A stretch of DNA of 64,000 nucleotides from Pseudomonas parafulva. Lineage in GTDB: Bacteria > Pseudomonadota > Gammaproteobacteria > Pseudomonadales > Pseudomonadaceae. The stretch spans positions 3,503,001 to 3,567,000 of the forward strand of contig NZ_CP019952.1 in the NCBI RefSeq assembly GCF_002021815.1, read 5' to 3'. Of this stretch, positions 26,283 through 34,656 are shown one piece after another. Below the pieces are notes generated by a model that was not told where the DNA came from, ran no database searches, and saw only the letters and a list, made by a program, of their open reading frames with translations. The translations under genes were made by a program, and so were the position numbers. Every line of letters starts with the position of its first letter. Within the stretch, counting starts at the first letter, position 1.

Positions 26283-29200
26283 CTAGTCGCTCTCCCTGAC
26301 CTTGAACCAAGCGGCATACAACGCCGGGAGAAACAACAGGGTCAGGGCGGTAGCGACGATCAGCCCGCCCATGATCGCCACGGCCATTGGCCCGTAGAAC
26401 ACGCTGCGCGACAACGGGATCATGGCCAGCACAGCCGCCAAGGCGGTCAGCACGATGGGCCGGAAACGGCGCACGGTGGCTTCGACAATGGCTTGCCAGC
26501 GCACCAGCCCAGAGGCGATATCCTGCTCGATCTGGTCCACCAGAATGACCGAATTGCGCATGATCATGCCTGCCAGGGCGATGGTCCCCAGCATGGCGAC
26601 GAACCCGAACGGCTGGTTGAACACCAGCAGGAACAGGGTCACGCCAATCAGGCCCAGCGGCGCCGTCATAAAGACCATGATCGTGCGCGAGAAACTGCGC
26701 AGCTGAATCATCAGCAGGCTCAACACGACCACGATGAACAACGGCATGCCGGCATTCACCGATTTCTGCCCCCGCTCGGCATCTTCCACCGTGCCGCCCA
26801 CCTCCAGCAGGTAACCATCGGGCAACTTGGCCCGGATGCCCTGCAAGGTAGGCTGTACCTGCCCGACCACCGTGGCCGGCTGCACCTTGTCATAGATATC
26901 GGCGCGCACGGTCACCGTCGGCAAACGGTCGCGGTGCCAGATGATGCCTTCCTCGAAGCCGTAGGCCAGCGTGGCCACCTGTGACAGAGCCACGCTACGC
27001 CCGTTGTCCGTGGGCAGCGACAAGCTTGCAAGCTGGCTGAGGTCGTTGCGTTCCTGTGAGGTGCCTCGCAGCAGGATTTCGATCAGTTCATCGTCTTCTC
27101 GGTACTGGCTGACCGCGGTGCCCGTCAGCGAGCTTTGCAGGAAACTGGACAACTGGCGGGTGCTGACGCCCAGGGCGCGGGCGCGGTCCTGATCGATTTC
27201 CACGAACACGGCCTTGCTGGGTTCTTCCCAGTCCAGGTGCACGTTGACCACATGGGGGTTCTCCCGCACCTTTTCTGCCACCTCCCGGGCCAGGGCGCGG
27301 GCCTGTTCGATATGCTCGCCTGTCACCCGAAACTGCACGGGGTAGCCCACCGGTGGACCGTTCTCCAGCCGAGTGATGCGCGCGCGCAGATCAGGGAACT
27401 GCTGCTCGACCGTGTTGATCAACCAACTGCGCAAGTTTTCGCGTGCCTGCATGGAGTCGGCCAGCACCACGAATTGGGCGAAGCTGGCGGCAGGCAGTTG
27501 CTGATCCAGGGGCAGATAAAAGCGCGGCGACCCTGAGCCGACATAGGCGACATAGTTGACGATGCCCTGTTGCTGCTTGAGCAACTGCTCCAGTTGCCGG
27601 ACTTTCTCGTCCGTGTTGACCAGCGATGCGCCTTCGGCAAGTTTAAGGTCGACCATCAGCTCAGGACGCCCAGAGGCCGGGAAGAACTGCTGCGGCACGA
27701 AGCGAAACAGGAACACGCTGCCCACGAACGCGGCAATGGTCAGCACGATGACGGTCTTGCGGCGCCGTACGCACCATGTCACCACGCGGCGCACGCGCTG
27801 GTAGAAGGGCGTGGCATACGGGTCCGGTGCAGCGCCGCCGTTACCGTGGCGAGCGGCGTGTCGCTTGGCCAGGTCCGGCAGCAACCGCTCGCCCAGGTAG
27901 GGTACGAAGAGCACGGCGGCCACCCAGGAGGTGAGCAACGCAATGGTCACCACCTGGAAGATCGAACGTGTGTACTCGCCGGTGCTGGAGGCAGCCGTGG
28001 CAATGGGCAGAAACCCAGCTGCAGTGATCAGGGTGCCGGTCAGCATGGGGAAGGCCGTGCTGGTCCAGGCATAGCTTGCCGCTTTGAGGCGGTCCAAGCC
28101 CTGTTCCATCTTGATCGCCATCATCTCCACGGCAATGATGGCGTCATCGACCAGCAACCCCAGGGCGAGCACCAGCGCACCCAGCGAGATCTTGTGCAGG
28201 CCGATGCCAAAGTAGTACATGGCGGCGAAGGTCATGGCCAGCACCAGGGGGATGGCCAGGGCCACCACCAACCCCGTGCGCAGGCCCAGCGAAAAGAAAC
28301 TGACCAACAGGACGATCACCAGCGCCTCGCACAGCACCTGGACGAATTCACCAACCCCTGCCTTCACCGCAGCGGGCTGGTCAGACACCTTGTGCAGCGA
28401 CATGCCGGCCGGCAAGCCGCGGGCCAGGCGTTCGAATTCCGTTTCCAGGGCCTTGCCCAGGGTCAGGATGTCACCCCCGTCCCTCATCGACACCGCCAGG
28501 CCGATGGCGTCTTCGCCCATGAAGCGCATCCGTGGCGCAGGCGGATCGTTGTAGCCCCGGTACACGTGCGCCACATCGCCCAGGCGAAACGTGCGCTCCC
28601 CCACGCGCAGCGGCAACTGGCGAATCTGCTCGACACTGTCGAACCGCCCACTGACCCGCAGTTGCACACGCTCGCTGGGCGTTTCGAAGAACCCGGCCGT
28701 GCTTACCGCATTCTGCTCCTGCAACGCCTGCTGCACCGCCTGCAAGGGGATGCCTAGGGTGGCCAGCTTGACGTTGGACAGCTCGATCCAGATCTTTTCG
28801 TCCTGCAAACCGATCAGCTCGACCTTGCCCACATCCCTGACCCGCTGCAGCTGGATCTGAATACGGTCTGCATAGTCCTTGAGCACCGCGTAGTCGAAAC
28901 CCGGCCCTGTCAGCGCATAGATGTTGCCGAACGTGGTGCCGAATTCATCGTTGAAGAACGGGCCCCGCACCTCGGGCGGGAGGGTGTGGCGGATGTCGGC
29001 GACCTTCTTGCGTATCTGGTACCACAATGTCGGGATATCGGCTGAGTGCAAGGAATCGCGGGCCATGAAGGTCACCTGCGATTCACCCGGGCGCGAGAAC
29101 GAGACGATCTTTTCGTACTCGCCGGTTTCCATGAGCTTTTTCTCGATGCGCTCTGTGACCTGGCGCGACACTTCCTCAGCGGTGGCCCCGGGCCATAAGG

Positions 29201-29351
29201 TGCGGATGACCATGGCCTTGAAGGTGAAGGGCGGGTCTTCGCTCTGACCCAGCTTGGTGTAGGACAGCGCACCAACGCCTGCGAGCACTATCATCAGGAA
29301 CAGCACGATCTGGCGGTTGCGCAGCGCCCAGGCAGAGAGGTTGAAACCCAT
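26283..29351 (-). CDS. RND efflux transporter, inner-membrane pump subunit
   Basis: Proton-driven multidrug or solute exporter of the AcrB superfamily, closest in style to the TriC/VexK-like pumps. The 1022-aa protein has the two-fold RND plan: a membrane helix at residues 11-29, a large periplasmic loop, helices around 340-500, a second loop, and helices 840-1010. The TM4 motif has the proton-relay aspartates (GLLVDDAIIAVEMM), and TM11-12 has GMIMRNSVILVDQIEQD. It is in one operon with the adaptor gene, 6 bases upstream. No outer-membrane channel is encoded here, so it presumably borrows a TolC/OprM-type one. Substrate unknown. Confidence 0.93.
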   Translation of the reverse strand: MGFNLSAWALRNRQIVLFLMIVLAGVGALSYTKLGQSEDPPFTFKAMVIRTLWPGATAEEVSRQVTERIEKKLMETGEYEKIVSFSRPGESQVTFMARDSLHSADIPTLWYQIRKKVADIRHTLPPEVRGPFFNDEFGTTFGNIYALTGPGFDYAVLKDYADRIQIQLQRVRDVGKVELIGLQDEKIWIELSNVKLATLGIPLQAVQQALQEQNAVSTAGFFETPSERVQLRVSGRFDSVEQIRQLPLRVGERTFRLGDVAHVYRGYNDPPAPRMRFMGEDAIGLAVSMRDGGDILTLGKALETEFERLARGLPAGMSLHKVSDQPAAVKAGVGEFVQVLCEALVIVLLVSFFSLGLRTGLVVALAIPLVLAMTFAAMYYFGIGLHKISLGALVLALGLLVDDAIIAVEMMAIKMEQGLDRLKAASYAWTSTAFPMLTGTLITAAGFLPIATAASSTGEYTRSIFQVVTIALLTSWVAAVLFVPYLGERLLPDLAKRHAARHGNGGAAPDPYATPFYQRVRRVVTWCVRRRKTVIVLTIAAFVGSVFLFRFVPQQFFPASGRPELMVDLKLAEGASLVNTDEKVRQLEQLLKQQQGIVNYVAYVGSGSPRFYLPLDQQLPAASFAQFVVLADSMQARENLRSWLINTVEQQFPDLRARITRLENGPPVGYPVQFRVTGEHIEQARALAREVAEKVRENPHVVNVHLDWEEPSKAVFVEIDQDRARALGVSTRQLSSFLQSSLTGTAVSQYREDDELIEILLRGTSQERNDLSQLASLSLPTDNGRSVALSQVATLAYGFEEGIIWHRDRLPTVTVRADIYDKVQPATVVGQVQPTLQGIRAKLPDGYLLEVGGTVEDAERGQKSVNAGMPLFIVVVLSLLMIQLRSFSRTIMVFMTAPLGLIGVTLFLLVFNQPFGFVAMLGTIALAGMIMRNSVILVDQIEQDIASGLVRWQAIVEATVRRFRPIVLTALAAVLAMIPLSRSVFYGPMAVAIMGGLIVATALTLLFLPALYAAWFKVRESD

Positions 29352-29357
29352 CGTGAG

Positions 29358-30455
29358 TTACTCCTTGCCCGTCAGGGCGACGGCACGGTTGGCGCGGTCC
29401 ACGGGTCGCACCTGCTGGCCTTCGCGCAGTACATGGCCGCCGGCTGCCACCACCCAGTCGTCAGCCGTAAGCCCCGCCAGCACAGGCACGCTGTCAGTAC
29501 CGTAGGCGCCAAGCTGCACCGTGACCCGCTGCACACGGTGCTCGCCAGTGACCCGCCAGACGTACGCCTGGCCGGCTTCAGCCGTGACGGCCGACAGGGG
29601 AACCGACAGCGCCGCCTGACCTGGATGGGCGATGAACACCCTGGCGCTCTGACCCAGGGTTGCCGGCACGTCGGCGGAGGTAAAGGCAACCCGAGCCGCG
29701 TAGGTTCTGGAGCGAGGATCAGCGGCCGGCGACAGCTCGCGGATCCGCCCTTCGAAGCGCTGCCCCGGGTGCGACCACAGCTCCACGGTGACAGGCTGGC
29801 CCACGGCGAAGCGGGCGTATTGCTGCTCGGGAACGGCGATGGCCACTTCGCGCTCGCCGTCAGCTGCCAAGGTGAATACCGTCTGCCCTGCAGCGACGAC
29901 TTGACCGACCTCGACCTGGCGCCTGGCTATCACCCCTGCCTGGGGCGCACGCAACACCGCGTAGTCTGCCTGGTTGCCGGCCACGTCGAACTCAGCCTTG
30001 GCCTGCTTGAGCCGAGCGATTCCAGCGCGGTAGAGGTTTTCGGCGTTGTCGTACTGAGAGTGGCTGATCATCTGCTTGTCGAGCAGTTTCTGGTAACGGT
30101 CACGCTCGGTGCGCACCAGCGCCAGGTTGGCCTCGGCACCGGCTAATTGCGCGCGGTTAGCCTCCAACTGAAGGCGCACATCCTGCGGGTCCAGTTCGGC
30201 CAGCGGCTGATTGAGCTTGACCCGTTGCCCTTCTTCCACAAGCCGCTTGCTGACCTTGCCACCGATGCGAAAAGCCAGTTCCGGTTCCAGTCGCGCCCTG
30301 ACTTCGCCTGGATAAGTATCCGCCACCGCCTCGGCTGGCTGCGGCTGAACCACCAATGCGGGGCGGACCACCGCAGGTGAGGCGGGTTCCTGATTACACG
30401 CCGTGAGCATCAACAAGACCACGGGCAGGGCAAGGCTGAGGGCACGGTGCAACAT
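29358..30455 (-). CDS. RND efflux periplasmic adaptor (membrane fusion) lipoprotein
   Basis: A 365-aa adaptor that links the pump to an outer-membrane channel. It begins MLHRALSLALPVVLLMLTAC: a lipoprotein signal with lipobox LTAC. The lipoyl-like half-motifs flank a coiled hairpin (residues roughly 95-165, LEANRAQLAGAEANLALVRTERDR), with the VLRAPQAGVIARR segment after it and a beta-barrel domain following. I chose the ATG at 30455 (AGGGA upstream); the frame runs on to 30563 without family support. The pump gene follows after 6 bases, and the TetR gene is divergent. Confidence 0.9.
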   Translation of the reverse strand: MLHRALSLALPVVLLMLTACNQEPASPAVVRPALVVQPQPAEAVADTYPGEVRARLEPELAFRIGGKVSKRLVEEGQRVKLNQPLAELDPQDVRLQLEANRAQLAGAEANLALVRTERDRYQKLLDKQMISHSQYDNAENLYRAGIARLKQAKAEFDVAGNQADYAVLRAPQAGVIARRQVEVGQVVAAGQTVFTLAADGEREVAIAVPEQQYARFAVGQPVTVELWSHPGQRFEGRIRELSPAADPRSRTYAARVAFTSADVPATLGQSARVFIAHPGQAALSVPLSAVTAEAGQAYVWRVTGEHRVQRVTVQLGAYGTDSVPVLAGLTADDWVVAAGGHVLREGQQVRPVDRANRAVALTGKE

Positions 30456-30492
30456 CGGGAATCCCTTCGCAAAATGCTGATCGAATATTTGA

Positions 30493-30502
30493 ACCGGCCG
30501 GT
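30493..30502. promoter_or_regulatory. Candidate TetR operator in the efflux promoter region
   Basis: ACCGGCCGGT is a perfect 10-bp palindrome 38 bases before the adaptor start. It lies in an AT-rich stretch (TATTTGA before it, ATAGTAAGT after it) where the pump promoter should be. With a divergent TetR-family gene, this is a natural repressor site. Binding is inferred, not shown. Confidence 0.45.
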
Positions 30503-30639
30503 ATAGTAAGTCAGCCGTCAGAGCGCGGGAAGAGCGTCCCGAGTTTTTTTGGAGCGTTTTCACGGTATTGCGGTCAAGGACAGCGAGCCCAGCTCAAGCC
30601 GTATAAGATAGGCAACCTTCTAGGTAGATGCAGATCCCA

Positions 30640-31269
30640 ATGTCCAATGACGTCTCCAGCGGCCCAGGCCGCCCAAAGGACCTTGCCAAGCGCCAGGCCA
30701 TTCTCGAAGCGGCCAAGTCGTTGTTTCTGAGCCTGGGTTACGCAAGCACCAGCATGGATGCGGTCGCGGCAGCAGCAGGTGTATCGAAGCTTACGGTGTA
30801 CAGCCACTTCACCGACAAGCAGACGCTTTTCTGCTCGGCGGTCATGGCCACCTGCCAGATCCAGCTGCCTGACCTGTTGTTCGAGTACCCCGAAGGTGTA
30901 CCAGTAGAAGAGGTACTGCTGACAATTGCCCGTGGTTTCCAGGCACTGATCAGCAGTGACGAAGCGGTCAAGCTCAGCCGCCTGATCATGGCCCAGGGCA
31001 GCCTGGACCCGAGCTTTGGCGAATACTTTTACGAAGCCGGGCCCAAGCGCGTGCTGGCCGGAATGGAAGCGCTGCTGCGTACGGCCCATGAGCGCGGGCT
31101 ACTGCGCATAGACAACCCGCTGCGTGCGGCAGAGCACTTCTTCTGCCTGGTCAAGGGGGCACCGGATTACCGGTTATTGCTGGGGTGCGCAGCGCCGCTG
31201 GAGGAGGATGAGGCCGAGGTGCATGTACGCGAGGTGGTGGGGGTATTCTTGCGGGCATTCAAACCCTGA
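30640..31269 (+). CDS. TetR/AcrR-family regulator, probable repressor of the RND pump
   Basis: A 209-aa regulator with an N-terminal helix-turn-helix (SMDAVAAAAGVSKLTVYSHFTDKQTLF, given here as two halves: SMDAVAAAAGVSK and LTVYSHFTDKQTLF). A helical ligand domain follows. It is divergent from the adaptor-pump operon, which suggests local repression relieved by a pump substrate. The start is uncertain: ATG at 30640 (MSNDVSSGPGRPKD) fits relatives, while an in-frame ATG at 30628 adds four residues. Neither has an ideal Shine-Dalgarno. Confidence 0.9.
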   Translation: MSNDVSSGPGRPKDLAKRQAILEAAKSLFLSLGYASTSMDAVAAAAGVSKLTVYSHFTDKQTLFCSAVMATCQIQLPDLLFEYPEGVPVEEVLLTIARGFQALISSDEAVKLSRLIMAQGSLDPSFGEYFYEAGPKRVLAGMEALLRTAHERGLLRIDNPLRAAEHFFCLVKGAPDYRLLLGCAAPLEEDEAEVHVREVVGVFLRAFKP

Positions 31270-31292
31270 GGCGTAAACGGGCCTTTGTGTGC

Positions 31293-31387
31293 GGCCTTGT
31301 GTCGCGAAAAGGCCGTAGAGCCCCAGCAATATTCGCGACAACGCTGGAATCACGGGCTGCCTTGCAGCCCTTTCGCGATACAAGGCC
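31293..31387. repeat. REP-like inverted repeat with internal hairpins
   Basis: GGCCTTGTGTCGCGAAA (31293-31309) and TTTCGCGATACAAGGCC (31371-31387) are inverted with one mismatch in 17. Inside are a second perfect hairpin, GGGCTGC-CTT-GCAGCCC (31354-31370), and a CCAGC...GCTGG stem (31323-31345). This nested arrangement, after the TetR gene and before the Rhs gene, looks like a Pseudomonas REP/BIME-type element. It may also end the TetR transcript. Confidence 0.6.
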
Positions 31388-31444
31388 GATCCTGCGCGGA
31401 CCACGCTCGCCAATTGGCCAGAGCCTGTTTAACCAACACGCCCA

Positions 31445-31472
31445 TGACTACTGGCATTATTGCCAGTAGTCA
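31445..31472. repeat. Perfect 12-bp palindrome upstream of the Rhs gene
   Basis: TGACTACTGGCA, four-base spacer TTAT, TGCCAGTAGTCA: a perfect inverted repeat of 12 bp per arm, about 54 bases before the chosen Rhs start. It has no T run, so it does not look like a standard terminator. It could be a protein-binding operator, an RNA hairpin in the leader, or a mobile-element end. The nearby in-frame TTG overlaps it. Confidence 0.65.
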
Positions 31473-31525
31473 ACCCTGAAACTCTTCAACAAGCTCGTAT
31501 CCTCTACGACTATGAGCACACCCCC

Positions 31526-32440
31526 ATGAAAGCGCGAACACTGAAGATCTTTTACAAAGGCAATAAGCTTTCGACTTTGTATACAGGCAGTACTCACCAG
31601 ACAGTGCTCAGCGCCAATAGCCAGAACCTATGCGAAACGACAAGCCTACCTTCGCAAGCGAGCCTCCTGGCTACAGACGCACAATCGTCGACCGTCAACA
31701 TTGTCTCAGAAAGCCAGACGACCATTAACTACGGCCCCTACGGCAATGACAGTAGCCCGCCTGACAATCCCTTGTTATCTCGATTCACAGGCCAGAGTTG
31801 GTTACCCGCCGCCATAGGCTACTTGCTGGGTAATGGTCACCGCCTGTTCAATCCAGAGCTGATGCGCTTTTACAGTGTGGACAGCTTGTCACCATTTGGA
31901 AAAGGGGGAATCAATGCTTACGCCTACTGCAGCAATGACCCGATTAACCGGTCGGACCCAAGTGGCCGATATACTTCGTTCTTCAAGTGGCGAAAAGGCG
32001 GATACTCGTATCAAAAGCTTTCACCCAAGCTATACACCCCCAACTCCAGCTTGTCCGCTAACGAACACATGGCGCTCGGCAAATCGCTAAAGAAACGCCT
32101 ATCAGGTGCAAGGACTATGCTGAGTGATGCGACCGATCGGGGGCGCACAGAGAAGATCCAGCACGCAAATCATATTATCGAGAGGCTTGATAAAGAAAAA
32201 ATGCTATACGACATGTATTCGGCTACACGCTCGTCAAAATGGCGATATACGCGGAACGAGGTGGCCGTCAGCCTGGCTCTGGTACCAGACTCCCAAACCC
32301 CGCCTCCAGGTCCAAGTTCAAGTCCAAGTCCAAGTCGCCGACCTTCCGTCGACTCCCAAGTTAGTCTCGCATTCTATGAGGAAAACGAGGATGCAATCAT
32401 GGATGCACTACGGGAAGATCTCCGCAGACTTCGGGAATGA
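31526..32440 (+). CDS. Orphan Rhs-core protein with variable C-terminal (possible toxin) domain
   Basis: A 304-aa stand-alone protein with the Rhs-repeat-associated core: SRFTGQSWLPAAIGYLLGNG, then LMRFYSVDSLSPFGKGGINAY and YCSNDPINRSDPSGR near residues 84-148. After the DPSGR junction comes a unique C-terminal region of about 155 residues, rich in Lys/Arg (KKRLSGARTMLSDATDRGR), then a Pro/Ser repeat tract and an acidic end. In full-length Rhs proteins that region is the toxin; its fold is not recognised here. Base composition is clearly more AT-rich than its neighbours. No immunity gene, VgrG or PAAR gene is adjacent. Start ATG at 31526 is chosen (poor Shine-Dalgarno); a TTG at 31460 is possible. 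Confidence 0.75.
   Translation: MKARTLKIFYKGNKLSTLYTGSTHQTVLSANSQNLCETTSLPSQASLLATDAQSSTVNIVSESQTTINYGPYGNDSSPPDNPLLSRFTGQSWLPAAIGYLLGNGHRLFNPELMRFYSVDSLSPFGKGGINAYAYCSNDPINRSDPSGRYTSFFKWRKGGYSYQKLSPKLYTPNSSLSANEHMALGKSLKKRLSGARTMLSDATDRGRTEKIQHANHIIERLDKEKMLYDMYSATRSSKWRYTRNEVAVSLALVPDSQTPPPGPSSSPSPSRRPSVDSQVSLAFYEENEDAIMDALREDLRRLRE
32312..32335 (+). repeat. Hexanucleotide tandem repeat inside the Rhs gene
   Basis: Four units of CCAAGT (one is TCAAGT) encode a Pro-Ser/Ser-Ser run in frame. Because the unit is 6 bases, slippage would change the linker length without breaking the frame. Confidence 0.8.
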
Positions 32441-32464
32441 TCACACTGGCCGATACATTTCCTT

Positions 32465-33244
<780 letters not shown>

Positions 33245-33343
33245 CTACACCTAAAAATCAAACCAAGCCTTAATGAATCAGCAGCCACGGCCGATACAGG
33301 CAATATCCCGCTATTCTGCCAGAGCACAACGCGCGCGACTGCC

Positions 33344-33964
33344 ATGTCAGAAATTCTTCCTATCGGCTTGACCTACCTGTCGCCTGTCGACAACTACAGT
33401 CAGCACAATACCCAGGCACTGGGGGGCGTCAGCCACCTGTGGCAGGATTTCTTCGCCCGGGCAATGGCGGAGCAGCCTGAAACGCCCGTCGACAGCGTCA
33501 GCCAGTCATTCGTGCAGTACGACCAGGACAGCGGAGAACCTGTTGGCGGTGCGCGTGCCTTGGCGCTGATCGACGCACAACGCGCCTGCCCGGTGCAAGA
33601 CACGGTGGTCGCGCCGCCCGAGCCGTTGTTCCTGCCCAAGGCCGAACTGGAGGCCAACCTGCTGCCGCCTGCCCCTGAGCCGTTCGGTGCGCTGGAAATG
33701 ATCGAGCAGCAGCGTCAGCTCGATATCGACAACAGTTGGGTTCGGCCCGTGGTCGCCCGCCAGGGCCAACCGGTCGCCGAGCCGGGTCCCGGCCCTGCGC
33801 CACGGCCGCTGTTCCTGCCGATCGCCGAATTCGACAGCACCCTGCTGGACCCGGCCCCCGAACCGTTCGATGAGCCGACCCTGGCACGCCAGCAGCACGA
33901 CCTGGCCTTCGACATGCACTGGGCGCGCCCAGTGGTGTTGAACAATGTGCGCGCCTACGCCTGA
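33344..33964 (+). CDS. Conserved protein with an internal 46-residue duplication, function unknown
   Basis: A 206-aa soluble protein, no signal peptide or membrane segment. Residues 92-137 and 153-198 are an ungapped direct repeat, 25 of 46 positions identical by my count. Each copy has PxPLFLPxAE, LLxPAPEPF, a QQxxL helix and WxRPVV. The N-terminal part (residues 1-90) is unrelated to the repeat. I chose the ATG at 33344 (MSEILPIGLTYLSP); the frame extends upstream into the rsmJ promoter region without support. It converges with the extensin-like gene with a 2-base gap. I do not recognise a function. Confidence 0.7.
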   Translation: MSEILPIGLTYLSPVDNYSQHNTQALGGVSHLWQDFFARAMAEQPETPVDSVSQSFVQYDQDSGEPVGGARALALIDAQRACPVQDTVVAPPEPLFLPKAELEANLLPPAPEPFGALEMIEQQRQLDIDNSWVRPVVARQGQPVAEPGPGPAPRPLFLPIAEFDSTLLDPAPEPFDEPTLARQQHDLAFDMHWARPVVLNNVRAYA

Positions 33965-33966
33965 GG

Positions 33967-34656
33967 CTAACGGCACACCTGCCAACGACCCATGTCCACG
34001 TGAAAGTGATCGCGGTGCGCGGCGTTGTACTCCGGCCCCAGAACCGTGCTGAAGTGCTCGCACGCTGCCTGACGTACCTCACGCAGGAACACCGCCTTGT
34101 CCCCGCTCCCCTGCCAGTCGCGCGCCAGAACGATACGTTGGCCGTCGCGCAGACGAAACCCGGCAATGTCCAGAGCGTTGGCGCTGGCATGCTGGCTCAA
34201 GCGCCCTGCCTTGCGGTTGTAGACGTTGCGGCAGGCAAAGCTGCCCAGGTGATCGACCTGCACCACCGGCTGGCCCAGCACGCGCTGAGCCACCGGCTGC
34301 AGGCCATGGCGCTCGAACAAGGCGTAGGCGACCGCCAGCGGGCAACTGGCCAGGAAACTGCTGCTCAGGCGGGCCTGGCCACCCTCGATACGCCAGACAT
34401 TGCTCAGCGGGCATTTGGCCGAAGCAGGGCTGTCAGCCTGCGCCCGGTAGCGCAGTTGACTGCTCTGAAGCGCCTGCTGGCAAAGCGCCGGGTCGTCGCG
34501 CAGGCGCTTGAGCTTGAAGCCAGTGAGCCAGTTGGGCGGCTGGCTGACGTCCAAGGGGGCCAGCGGGTTCCACTGCGCAGGCGGGCGCCAGCCCAGATGC
34601 CACGCCTGGCCGGCCGCCAGCACCAGTACGCCCAGAAGCGCCAGAACGACCTTCAT
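33967..34656 (-). CDS. Extensin-like (DUF882/LAS-type) putative peptidoglycan hydrolase
   Basis: A 229-aa protein of the bacterial extensin-like family with an N-terminal membrane anchor or signal (VVLALLGVLVLAAGQAWHLGW), so its catalytic part faces the periplasm. The C-terminal half has the LAS-metallopeptidase pattern: His156 and Asp163 in SQHASANALDIAGF, then HFH (His217, His219) in HRDHFHVDMGRW. Those are zinc-ligand positions in D-Ala-D-Ala-type peptidases, so a cell-wall peptidase is plausible but unproven for this family. Four cysteines (60, 82, 105, 142) may form disulfides. It overlaps the preceding PEP-mutase-like gene by four bases. Confidence 0.85.
   Translation of the reverse strand: MKVVLALLGVLVLAAGQAWHLGWRPPAQWNPLAPLDVSQPPNWLTGFKLKRLRDDPALCQQALQSSQLRYRAQADSPASAKCPLSNVWRIEGGQARLSSSFLASCPLAVAYALFERHGLQPVAQRVLGQPVVQVDHLGSFACRNVYNRKAGRLSQHASANALDIAGFRLRDGQRIVLARDWQGSGDKAVFLREVRQAACEHFSTVLGPEYNAAHRDHFHVDMGRWQVCR

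Noticed and set aside
31460..31525. N-terminal extension of the Rhs gene from TTG 31460
   Set aside because: The start would lie inside the palindrome with no Shine-Dalgarno, and the extra 22 residues do not look like an Rhs N-terminus. Not excluded, only less likely.
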